From NCBI RefSeq assembly GCF_009789555.1, contig NZ_CP046902.1:3116001-3180000 (forward strand): a stretch of 64,000 nucleotides of DNA. The letters run 5' to 3'. Below the pieces are notes generated by a model, which was not told the DNA's origin, did not search any database, and saw only the letters and a program-made list of their open reading frames with translations. Position numbers and translations under genes: made by a program. Origin of the DNA: Stutzerimonas stutzeri. GTDB lineage: Bacteria; Pseudomonadota; Gammaproteobacteria; Pseudomonadales; Pseudomonadaceae. Below, one piece after another: positions 43,903 to 52,001 of this stretch. Positions within the stretch are counted from its first letter, which is position 1; each line of letters begins with the position of its first letter.

Positions 43903-44730
43903 CTAGATGTCTGGATACAAGCGGCGCAGGGCGAGCTTCATCATATCCGCGATTTGATCCCGAATCTTTCCTGGTCGGGCGGAATGGTGGGGATGCGTTT
44001 TCAGCTGGAGCCTGATCATTTTCCTACGCTTTACTCGGACTATCGAAAAGAGCGGGCACGGGTGGCACCCTTTTGGAAAAAATTCAGAACCAGGCTGGTG
44101 ATGGCCAGGTGCAGCCACCTGCAACTATGGCCACCTGCACGACTACCTCAACGACGTCTGCATAAAGCGCTCAAAGTGCGGTGGTATCGCCTCGACCCGG
44201 GCAAGCTTTCAGCGCCTAACGCGGAGACTCGGACTGCTAACCTTCAAGCGCTAGCTGACGCGGCTGTTCCATTGGAACGTAATTCTCTATCGAATCAGAT
44301 CCGAGTTCACGAGATCAATGCGCAGCGCGGTTTCGGTGACAGTGCCGATGAGGGTCAAGACGAAAGCAAGCCTAGCAGCGGTAAAAGGCTCGCTGAGCAG
44401 CTGCGCACCTACTACCGTCGCCACCGATAGCCCAGACGTGCGGGATCTGGAAGCCCTTAGGGCAAATGAAGCTGCTCAAAGCGCTTTCGACAGCCGGCTG
44501 ACGATCAGCTTTGCGCCGGCTCTCAGCGAAGTAGCGGGCCTCGGTTACCCTAACAACAGCGATCCGAGCATCAAAGTGGAATCTCGCTTGGCGCTAACGG
44601 ACGGAATGGATCACGAGACGGCTGTGCTGTTCGAGCTGGATTCCGTCATGCGCCAGCGCCGGTGATCAGTAATCCGCGACTGTCGTTCTCCACGACCCGC
44701 CTCCCCTCCGATCAAGGTGATGCCCAATGA
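43899..44730 (+). pseudogene. decayed second copy of the OLD/GajA nuclease gene
   Basis: From TLDVWIQAAQGELHHIRDLI onward this stretch aligns with residues about 95-360 of the intact nuclease at 25601 (SWSGGMVGMRF, YRKERARV, VRWYRLDPGKLS, VHEINAQRGFGDSADEGQDE, AGLYPNNSDPSIK-like blocks). It differs at many codons, so it is a diverged homologue rather than a recent duplication. Frameshifts occur near 44070, 44110, 44425 and 44655, and both the Walker A start and the whole TOPRIM domain are missing. Homology fades by 44730. The following 440 bp up to the small frame at 45169 show nothing recognisable. Confidence 0.8.
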
Positions 44731-45168
44731 TGCCCACGGCCTTTAAGCCCATCGCGATCGCATCGGATGGAATCACCGATGATGGGTGGAAGTCACTCAA
44801 GGCGTTTTGGAGACTCACTCCGGAAGATCACGGGAAATATAATAACCCCCCCCTGCATCGATGCAACGGTGATTTTTGCTTGTTCGGAAATTAAAGCGAA
44901 AGAACTTTTGAAAACTTCAGATCGGTTGCTATACATCTCTGCCGGCCATTGAAAAAACCTGCATAAAAATAAGTCGCAAAAATTACGAGCGTGATCGAAC
45001 TCCTTCCCCACTGGCCAGGGTGAGTACAAAGTTGTGTAGGTAAAACTGATGCGACACTGCTTAACGGTTGGCGTGACTTTTACCAAGGGGCCTGCGTGGA
45101 GAGCGGATGCAAAAGTTCTTCGTTCTGCGCTTTGACGGACTGAGTATCGAAGTACGCGTACCTGTGGC

Positions 45169-45312
45169 ATGGCCACCAAGAAGTCAATCCATACACCAGC
45201 ACCGCCATATAAGCCGTCTAGGCAGATTGGGCCTAAGGGTAGCGAGATTTCGGTGATTAAAGAAAACCTAGTATTCATTCGATCTCACCACTCCGACGCC
45301 CTTACATTTTGA
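45169..45312 (+). CDS. possible 47-residue basic peptide
   Basis: An ATG at 45169 opens a 47-codon frame starting MATKKSIHTPAPPYKPSRQI and ending SDALTF with TGA. It is basic at the N-terminus, has no membrane segment, and is convergent with tniQ. I recognise no family and see no clear ribosome site, so it may be chance. Confidence 0.2.
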   Translation: MATKKSIHTPAPPYKPSRQIGPKGSEISVIKENLVFIRSHHSDALTF

Positions 45313-45330
45313 GGGCAAGTCAACCATCCT

Positions 45331-46347
45331 TCACTTAACAGTAGAAGCAACGAATCCCTCGACAAACTGTAGCGTCCTGCTGGAGACTACTGGAGGTTGC
45401 CATTGGAGAAGTCGCCGTGCGATGACCGCAGCGTGTTCTGCCGTGAAGCCATTGCAGGATGAGCCCAAACTATAGGCTTCTGAAAACCCAATCCCGCCTC
45501 CTACTGCATTCAACAGAGCATCAATCACGCTTGACTCGTCTGTTGGCAAGACTTCGTAGAGCCAACCGAGGATAAGCAGAGCGGCCCTTCGGTGAGCGAT
45601 ACTGGCTATCAGCGGGCCGTGAGTAAAAGTCTGCTGAAATACCGGGAGCTGGAGGTAAGCGGCGTCGTTTCGCATATGGCGATTGATAAGGCCAAACCTG
45701 GGATAGAGCATCAAGCAGATCAGAAATTTTGAGAATGCCCACTCACTATTTTGGTGAGCATCGCTGCTCAGGTTGCCTGGCAAGGCATTAACCTCGAAGC
45801 GATTGAGCATGTCCTGTACCAAGATCAAAGACTTAATCGACCGCATCCCAGCCTGAAAGCGTGATGCTGAAATGTACCTGTCCTTGTGTAAATAATGCAT
45901 CTGAAAAAATTTCATAGCCATGCTCAGCTTAGGCGCGAATACCTCTGTAGCATCGACTAGCGGCAAATTATGAAACTCGCATACTACTACGCCTACAGCG
46001 CACCATTTCTTCAGCGAGGTAGGAAATGCAAGTGTTCGAAAATTTTCAGCCAAACACTGATAGCAGAACGTGCGCCTGTAAAAGCGTGGTATTAGCCAAC
46101 TGCTAGGTGGCTGAATGAAAAAAGCCCTTAGATCACTACTCATGCCTACGGCATCACAAGCCGCGTTCGTAAAATGGGAGCTTCGCGAGAAATCCGGATC
46201 GAAATCTAGCGCCGGGCCCGAGGCCAACCACAGCTGGCTGAGCTCCTCGCGGCCAAGCGGCGTGTTTTTAGAAACCATACTTTGCCTATATAGCCAACAC
46301 GACAAAAGCTCTCCCTCGATCGGTAAGCTATCGATAAAAACCGTCAT
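45331..46347 (-). CDS. tniQ: TniQ-family transposition targeting protein
   Basis: A 338-residue protein with the TniQ N-terminal signature (PIEGELLSCWLYRQS) and a zinc-ribbon set FCYQCL, WCAVGVVVCEFHNLPL, typical of TniQ/TnsD. Beyond this, helices lead to the end without the long C-terminal target-reading domain of TnsD, so it is closer in size to TniQ of Tn5053/Tn402. TniQ links the AAA regulator to a chosen target site. It is the last gene of the four-gene minus-strand operon, 5 bp after the preceding gene. Base composition is lower in GC than the catabolic chromosome. Confidence 0.8.
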   Translation of the reverse strand: MTVFIDSLPIEGELLSCWLYRQSMVSKNTPLGREELSQLWLASGPALDFDPDFSRSSHFTNAACDAVGMSSDLRAFFIQPPSSWLIPRFYRRTFCYQCLAENFRTLAFPTSLKKWCAVGVVVCEFHNLPLVDATEVFAPKLSMAMKFFQMHYLHKDRYISASRFQAGMRSIKSLILVQDMLNRFEVNALPGNLSSDAHQNSEWAFSKFLICLMLYPRFGLINRHMRNDAAYLQLPVFQQTFTHGPLIASIAHRRAALLILGWLYEVLPTDESSVIDALLNAVGGGIGFSEAYSLGSSCNGFTAEHAAVIARRLLQWQPPVVSSRTLQFVEGFVASTVK

Positions 46348-46352
46348 TATTT

Positions 46353-47015
46353 CTAACCTTTGTAAAGGTACGCGGGGTGAAACAACCGGAGAAATGTATC
46401 GCCAAGGTTACCTTTCGTATCGAGATAAAGCGCCTTCAGCGATACGTCCGTTAACTTAGTTTTTGAGTTTTCAGCGAGAATCGAATCAAAAAAAACCTTG
46501 TATTCATTAAAATCTTGAAAGCCATCTAAGCTGAAGGCCTCAACACAGTGCGGTGAGCACTCTAATAGTCCGAACATCTCCCATGCCTCTTCATGACGCC
46601 CAGAGATTACAATATTTACTGTCGGTAGAGCAGTTAAGATATACTTTAGCTGCTGTACAGTGCGGCGCTTCGCACTTTCACCACACAGAAACATATCTAT
46701 ATCGTCGACAAAAATTGTCGAAATCTCTCTTAATGAAACAATTTCGGCTGCAAAACCTGGCAATTTATTTTTAGCTTGGAACTCTAAATCAATATTTAGG
46801 TGATGGTAGAGCTGGGCAAACATATCCAACCCGGCAAGTTCAGGATGGTCTGCGATAGTGAACATCGGATTACTCAGACGTGACTTGATATCCTCTATGC
46901 AGGTCGTCAAACCAAAGCCAGGCTGGGATGAGACAAAGCAAAATGCGCGCCCACGTGTCAAAGCAGCTAAGACACTATTAGCGGTGGCAAACTGTGAGGG
47001 CGAGAGCTTGATCAT
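46353..47015 (-). CDS. second AAA-like protein with degenerate P-loop, TniB paralogue
   Basis: A 220-residue protein. Its Walker A equivalent reads SSQPGFGLTTC, where the phosphate-binding Lys of GxxGxGK(T/S) is replaced by Leu. A Walker B-like strand TIFVDDIDMFL and a sensor-1-like strand NIVISGRH remain. It therefore looks like an AAA fold unlikely to hydrolyse ATP by the usual route. The ATG overlaps the stop of tniB as ATGA and tniQ follows 5 bp later, so it is part of the transposition operon. It may be a regulatory or adaptor subunit between TniB and TniQ; this is inference. Confidence 0.65.
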   Translation of the reverse strand: MIKLSPSQFATANSVLAALTRGRAFCFVSSQPGFGLTTCIEDIKSRLSNPMFTIADHPELAGLDMFAQLYHHLNIDLEFQAKNKLPGFAAEIVSLREISTIFVDDIDMFLCGESAKRRTVQQLKYILTALPTVNIVISGRHEEAWEMFGLLECSPHCVEAFSLDGFQDFNEYKVFFDSILAENSKTKLTDVSLKALYLDTKGNLGDTFLRLFHPAYLYKG

Positions 47016-47917
47016 TTCTTTTTGGGCTTGCCGGGATGGTGGATTTTGAAGCCATACTTCATCGCCAGAGCATCAATGTTAGGGATTTGATCTTGGGTAA
47101 TCCGCTCAGTACCCTGCTCGATAGCATCCATAGCCGCGCTTTTAAGAATCTTTACGATATTATCAAGAATGCCATGTGAGTTTGAATGTATGAGCGTCCT
47201 CAGCTTCGGGGATGCAACATTCGACGCGAGCTTCAGGGGCAAATGGGTTTCATACGTAGCAATGAAGTCCACAAAGTGCTGATCTAATTTCCAAGGCTGA
47301 AGCTCCCATTGTACAAATCGCCGATCCAGAACACGGTCAAGTATCATGGCTTCGTTGGCAACTGAGTTGCCAAAAGCAATAACGCACAGCTTAAGTTTAC
47401 CTTCTGCGAGGCTACGCAGCAGTGATAATATTATTCGCTTGTTGGTGCTCCCCTCAAGCATTGCATCTGACAACTCATCGATGACAATTGCACCAATGCC
47501 CCCCGAATGTATTTTTTTCTCTATAATATCAAGCCTATTGGCCGCAGTTGTTCTCTTGCCGATCTGCACGCTGAATTGCTCACAAATCGCATCATGGAGT
47601 TTGTAACGGTTCAAATTCTCGGTCAGGGTGATGAACACCATTTTCTTTCTCGAAAGCTCGCCCAGCGCCTGCAACCGATGGAATAATGCGGACTTACCGT
47701 CACCGCCTCCACCATGGATGAATATGCTAGACGCCTGGATCTGGTTGTCTGTGTATACCATGTGGTTTAGGCAGTTCAGCAATGGCTTCAAACGTGGCGT
47801 ATCGATCCAAATATCATGGCGGCAGATCTGAATCCTTTGTTCTGCCGGCAAGTCAACAAGGTGCCTTATGTCCGCTTTGACGTGAGCGTATTTTAGAGCT
47901 TCATCCCGATTACTCAT
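47012..47917 (-). CDS. tniB: TniB/TnsC-like AAA+ transposition ATPase
   Basis: A 301-residue AAA+ protein with Walker A FIHGGGGDGKSALFHRL near residue 65, Walker B AIVIDELSDAM near 145, and a sensor-1-like IAFGNSVANEA. It ends in a helical lid and a basic tail HHPGKPKKK. TniB/TnsC form ATP-dependent filaments on DNA that recruit the transposase to the target chosen by TniQ/TnsD. It begins 3 bp after the transposase stop and overlaps the degenerate second ATPase gene. Confidence 0.82.
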   Translation of the reverse strand: MSNRDEALKYAHVKADIRHLVDLPAEQRIQICRHDIWIDTPRLKPLLNCLNHMVYTDNQIQASSIFIHGGGGDGKSALFHRLQALGELSRKKMVFITLTENLNRYKLHDAICEQFSVQIGKRTTAANRLDIIEKKIHSGGIGAIVIDELSDAMLEGSTNKRIILSLLRSLAEGKLKLCVIAFGNSVANEAMILDRVLDRRFVQWELQPWKLDQHFVDFIATYETHLPLKLASNVASPKLRTLIHSNSHGILDNIVKILKSAAMDAIEQGTERITQDQIPNIDALAMKYGFKIHHPGKPKKK

Positions 47918-47920
47918 AAC

Positions 47921-49786
47921 TCAACCCTCCTTAGGGTCAACGATTAAAACTGGAACAAGCAGATCGATTTCATCAGTGTCTAAGATAATTCGTGGCCGGA
48001 GAATTTCTTCTTCCTCCCAGATAACGTCATCGGTTTGGACATAGAATTTGCTGTCATCAATGGGGTGCACCTCCACTTCATCCAGCGCCACCCCTTCGGC
48101 TGAAGGTGGAAGGGGTGGCGGCAAAGCCGGTTGTTTTGGCGCATTCATGAAAGCCGTTTTCATGGCTGCAGCCTCTTGAAGAATTTCTTCCTGGCGATCC
48201 ATGGCGGAGGGTGCGAACTCGTCATCGATGGTACCGCTAGCCTTGTTGATTAAACCTGGCATACGCTTCGATAACTGCTTGTGGTTCGAGTAGGATTCCC
48301 AATGCATCGCTAGCCCGTCACGGGTATATGAACAACTAATCTTTAAGAAGCCATGAGGCACCTTGACCCAAATATAGCTAAGGTCATATTGCAAGTACTT
48401 AACATCGATGTTTTGGCCTACATATTCCTCCAGGGCATCGCTTGCGTACCTGCGACCGGCGAAATTAATCCCATATGAGTGAACTTTGTGACCGAAGGAA
48501 GTCGGGCAAAAATCGATCAGAAATCTCGTCTCATCTTCTTTACTAATAACCCTCGACGAATCATACTTTCCTTGACTCTTATAATGGGTGAAAGCTTGCC
48601 TAGGGGTGCACCGAAGGGAAGCGTGAATTTTTCCGTGATAAACAGTTATTTCTTTCAGCATCCACTCCGCAAATTGCTCGAAGTCCAATTTGGCATTTAG
48701 CTCGCTTTCAAACCCCTGCCGCTCTACGACGTTGCTCCCAGTTGAACCGGGAAGAAAGTGCACTGATGTTGTCATGAATGAGCCAATTACACGCTCTATG
48801 ATCCCGCCATACCACTTTTTCCCAATGGGACGATGATCCCACTCCATCCCCCATTCTTGACACTGCTGGATAAATGCATCGCTCGTGAATTCAGCGGCGT
48901 TATCTGTATAAATGACAAACGGAATACCAAAGAAGGGGTATTCCTCTGGGTAAGTTACGAAACCGAACAGGCTGCTATCTTTATTCATCACCGCAAACGC
49001 TAGAGCTGCGGCAACAGTGTTTAGACTTGGGGTTTCCATACTAAGATAAAAACCTAGGATCACCCGAGACCTGTCACAGATGATCATAGTTATCCAGGGA
49101 CGACCGATAATCACATCTCTGTTGAACTCATCGACGAGCAGTATATCCACCCGCGTATGATCCATTGACACGCGACGCAGCAAACCATCGATGACTATTT
49201 TTTTTGGTTTAAATCCATATTTTTGATTGAACTGCTCATTAGTGAGCGTTTTCCGGTCACGGTCTTTTTCTGGTATTGCATAGAGATATCTTCTCGCTGT
49301 ATGGCGGCTTACCGCCTTTTCACCAGACCTCTCACAATAACGGCGGGCCCACGTCAATAACTCACTGATAGAAGCCTTTGGGCCAACGTAGTGCTTGTCG
49401 TACGCTTTGCCTAGTGCGGCCACCTGGCCCGATGTTGTTCGACTGCCTCCTTTAGGCGTTCCCTTGTGATTGCGAACGATGTTCTTTCCGTTGCGATGAT
49501 CGTCGAGCAACTTATAAAAATGAGATTTTTTTAACCCAAGAAGCTCCATGCCTCTACTGGCAGGCAGTCCTTGATTGACCTGTTCGAATACAGATCTACG
49601 TTCATCTGCGAGCTGTTCCTCCCGCTGATCAATTGTCCTGACCTGAGATGGAATGATTTCATCGCTGGGTGGAACACCAGATTCTTTCCAGTCTCTGGGG
49701 ACACCATCGTACGGGTTCCTGGCTGGTGCCAACGGCATGGTGTTTTCAAGCGGATGCGCTTCTTGCTCCGAATGTTTGTTATCCAT
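47921..49786 (-). CDS. tniA: TniA/TnsB-like DDE transposase
   Basis: A 621-residue transposase starting at the ATG at 49786 (MDNKHSEQ). Helix-turn-helix segments (residues 60-180) precede an rve-type catalytic core with the DDE residues in ILLVDEFNRDV (Asp), FVIYTDNAAEF (Asp) and GGIIERVIGSF (Glu), and a Mu-type C-terminal beta-barrel domain (RRYASDALEEYVGQNIDVKY). No TnsA endonuclease is encoded next to it, so the element probably transposes by a Tn5053-like replicative route. It heads the operon tniA-tniB-second AAA-tniQ. The lower GC content marks it as foreign. Confidence 0.85.
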   Translation of the reverse strand: MDNKHSEQEAHPLENTMPLAPARNPYDGVPRDWKESGVPPSDEIIPSQVRTIDQREEQLADERRSVFEQVNQGLPASRGMELLGLKKSHFYKLLDDHRNGKNIVRNHKGTPKGGSRTTSGQVAALGKAYDKHYVGPKASISELLTWARRYCERSGEKAVSRHTARRYLYAIPEKDRDRKTLTNEQFNQKYGFKPKKIVIDGLLRRVSMDHTRVDILLVDEFNRDVIIGRPWITMIICDRSRVILGFYLSMETPSLNTVAAALAFAVMNKDSSLFGFVTYPEEYPFFGIPFVIYTDNAAEFTSDAFIQQCQEWGMEWDHRPIGKKWYGGIIERVIGSFMTTSVHFLPGSTGSNVVERQGFESELNAKLDFEQFAEWMLKEITVYHGKIHASLRCTPRQAFTHYKSQGKYDSSRVISKEDETRFLIDFCPTSFGHKVHSYGINFAGRRYASDALEEYVGQNIDVKYLQYDLSYIWVKVPHGFLKISCSYTRDGLAMHWESYSNHKQLSKRMPGLINKASGTIDDEFAPSAMDRQEEILQEAAAMKTAFMNAPKQPALPPPLPPSAEGVALDEVEVHPIDDSKFYVQTDDVIWEEEEILRPRIILDTDEIDLLVPVLIVDPKEG

Positions 49787-50342
49787 GACCAACTCTGAGT
49801 TCCGATTGTTAGTTGAGGTTCATAAGGCTCGGGTCATAATAGCCATCCGTCGCGAACACGCAACCACGCAAAAAGCTCAATAGCTTAGGCGATTCGAAGG
49901 CGAAGGTTCCTTTATACGAATATTGAACTTTCAGCAACGGAAGATAATACACTTGGTTTACTGTTTAATTTGTCAGCTATTTCAGTGATTTACCTTGATA
50001 TATCTTTCACTGGGATGCTTAATTAATTACAATATATATAAAAGAGATATTCTTTTTTTATTACTGCAAAGTATTGATCTGACTGGTTCTAGTAATAAAA
50101 AAGTTTGCTCGTGCTGTTTAGCTGTGGAGAATTGGCCGGCCGAAAGCCTATCCTCATGTCCGTGGAATGCGGTTTAGGGAAAGCGGCGTCTCTGTGAGAT
50201 GGGGCTCGTGCGATGGAGGCCGTCACTTCAGGGGCGGGGTCTGCAAGCCTGAGTTTGACTTGAGCGACTCCCTAATGTTGGTGGAGGGAGGTTGGACAGG
50301 GATCTGGTCATCTCGTCGGAGCGTGACTTACATAAACCGTTT
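49787..50342. other. non-coding leader of the transposition operon with AT-rich core
   Basis: No gene can be supported in these 556 bp. The part 49985-50135 is strongly AT-rich, with TATATA and poly-T tracts, and contrasts with both flanks. It likely holds the promoter of the minus-strand transposition genes. The segment 50136-50340 is again GC-rich and has no recognised content. Confidence 0.5.
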
Positions 50343-50424
50343 GTACGTTTCATTGGCGGAAAAACGAATGAGTACCGTTTCATTACCGGAATAACGATCT
50401 AAGTTTTCCGGCAATGGAGCGACA
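50343..50424. repeat. candidate right end of the Tn7-like element with three transposase-site repeats
   Basis: Two direct copies with 30-bp period read CGTTTCATT, two variable bases, CGGAA, one base, AACGA (50346-50367 and 50376-50397). A third, inverted copy GTTTTCCGGCAATGG (50403-50417) lies next to the terminus. Read inward from 50424, the sequence starts TGTCGCTCCATTGCCGG, and TGTCG is also the terminal sequence of Tn5053-type elements. The base after it (50425) would be the start of flanking DNA, with TCGCC as a possible 5-bp duplication. The partner end was not found. Confidence 0.55.
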
Positions 50425-50751
50425 TCGCCACTAACTAACGGTAATATAAGGCGATTTGGCTTTCCGTTTTACTTTCAACGTTCACAGCAGTACCCGGATG
50501 TGAATATCCAAATTTCTGTTTATCATCAATCCAGATCGCGGAATTTCCCCGGCTTCGGATTTCTACCTCCCTCAGCGGAGGCTGAGTCCTGGCTTTGGCC
50601 TCGACACTCCGCAGTGCTGCAGCGCACCGCTTCGCCCGCCGCAGCGAGCAGCTCAATGCCTACCCGCTCAATCCGTTCGAACGTGGAGCCTGCGTTGGTA
50701 GTCCGATGCGGAACATGGCTGACAACAACAAGCTGATCAAGGGGGCACCTG
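50425..50751. other. intergenic DNA upstream of the EamA transporter gene
   Basis: Nothing recognisable is coded here. It should be the chromosomal side of the island junction and the promoter region of the transporter gene; AGGGGG at the end is that gene's ribosome site. Confidence 0.35.
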
Positions 50752-51696
50752 ATGTTGGCGGCGCGGGAAGATGAAGCCCTCGAGGAGCAGCTGGAACCGA
50801 AGCGCAGCCCGTTCGTGACAGCGGTAGCGTTCATGCTGGCGGCGGCGATTCTGATTCCTCTACTGAACGCGGAAGTTAAGTACCTCGGCCTGTTCTACCC
50901 GGTCATTCAGCTGCTCTGGTGCCGCTATTTCGGCCATGTGGTGTTCATGCTTGTGGTATTCGCGCCGCGCAAAGGGAAGGCGCTGTTTCGCTCTCGGCGT
51001 CCCTGGTTGCAAATCGTGCGGTCGTTGCTGTTCTGCCTCACCTCCTTCCTGATGTTCTGTGCGCTGCAGTACGTGCCGGTGGGGACCGCGGCGGCGGTGA
51101 GTTTCACGGCGCCTATGGTGGTCCTGGTACTGTCACCCTTCATGCTGGGCGAGACGGTAGGCCCGCTGAAGACAGTCGCGGCAATCAGTGGGTTTGCTGG
51201 GGCGCTGTTCGTCATCCAGCCGGGTGGCGATGCCTTTCATCCTGCCGTGTTACTGGTGCTCCTGAGTGCTTGCACCTCAGCGCTTACGCAGATCTTGTCG
51301 CGCAAGCTCGCTAGTCACGACACGCCGGAAACGTCCAACACGTACATGGCCGCCGCCGGGTTCGTGTTGACGAGCCTGATGCTGCCATTCTTCTGGCAGT
51401 CGCCGGACAGCCTGGTACATGTTGGGTTGCTGGTCAGCATGGGCATCCTCGGTGGTTGCGGGCACTACTGCCTGGTGCGTGCCTTCGAGGTGGCCCCTGC
51501 GCCGTTCGTCGCACCGTTCACTTACCTGCAAATCGTCGGCGCGAGTCTGCTGGGCTACCTGCTGTTTTCCGAGCTGCCGAATCTGTGGAGCTGCATCGGC
51601 ACCTTCATCATCGTACTGAGCGGATTGGTTGTCTTGCTAGGCGAGCAATACCTGGAGTCGCGGCGTCCGAGGACGTCGACCAGATCGTCAGGCTGA
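50752..51696 (+). CDS. EamA-family (DMT) transporter
   Basis: A 314-residue inner-membrane protein with ten hydrophobic segments in two five-helix repeats, typical of the drug/metabolite transporter superfamily. Examples are TAVAFMLAAAILIPLLNA, the YVPVGTAAAVSFTAPMVVLVL half-site, and the second-repeat PFVAPFTYLQIVGASLLGYL. Members export amino acids, metabolites or drugs; the substrate is unknown. A strong AGGGGG site precedes the ATG at 50752. It stands alone as the first chromosomal gene right of the island. Confidence 0.88.
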   Translation: MLAAREDEALEEQLEPKRSPFVTAVAFMLAAAILIPLLNAEVKYLGLFYPVIQLLWCRYFGHVVFMLVVFAPRKGKALFRSRRPWLQIVRSLLFCLTSFLMFCALQYVPVGTAAAVSFTAPMVVLVLSPFMLGETVGPLKTVAAISGFAGALFVIQPGGDAFHPAVLLVLLSACTSALTQILSRKLASHDTPETSNTYMAAAGFVLTSLMLPFFWQSPDSLVHVGLLVSMGILGGCGHYCLVRAFEVAPAPFVAPFTYLQIVGASLLGYLLFSELPNLWSCIGTFIIVLSGLVVLLGEQYLESRRPRTSTRSSG

Positions 51697-52001
51697 GGCG
51701 CCTGGGTACTCAACCGGTTCACGTGTGTTGGTGACGAACCGGCTCGTTTCGCCCAGATGTCATTGCTGGAGAAGCGCCCCCGTGGGGCTACATTCGCCAA
51801 TTCGCCCTCCTCGTCAGTGTTCTCGAATGATCAGAACTGTCGGGGAGAAACGTTGCTGTAACCGATGCACTCGTGCCCGCGCAAGCGGTCTGTTTTCCAC
51901 CGGCTGATATGGGCTAACCGCTTGCTGCCTTATGCGCGCCTGAGCGTGCCGCGCCTGAACTGCGCACGAAACCACAATGCATCACCCAAACCGCAGTTCC
52001 G
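51697..52001. other. gap between EamA and TonB-receptor genes
   Basis: No gene is visible. It contains a GAACCGG-type hairpin (AACCGGTT near 51713 and GAACCGGC near 51737) and a 9-bp inverted repeat GCAAGCGGT / ACCGCTTGC (51881-51889 and 51917-51925). Either could stop transcription from the two converging genes, though neither has a T-run. Confidence 0.35.

Noticed and set aside
44930..44965. Possible left end of the Tn7-like element (GCCGGCCATTGAAAAAAC)
   Set aside because: It resembles the right-end repeats only with gaps, occurs once and lacks a TGTCG terminus.
44793..45278. 161-codon minus-strand frame before tniQ
   Set aside because: No recognisable motif, no ribosome site, and part of it covers the fossil region; treated as chance.
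50526..50834. 102-codon minus-strand frame upstream of the EamA gene
   Set aside because: It overlaps the ribosome site and first codons of the transporter gene and has low-complexity Ser/Arg composition.
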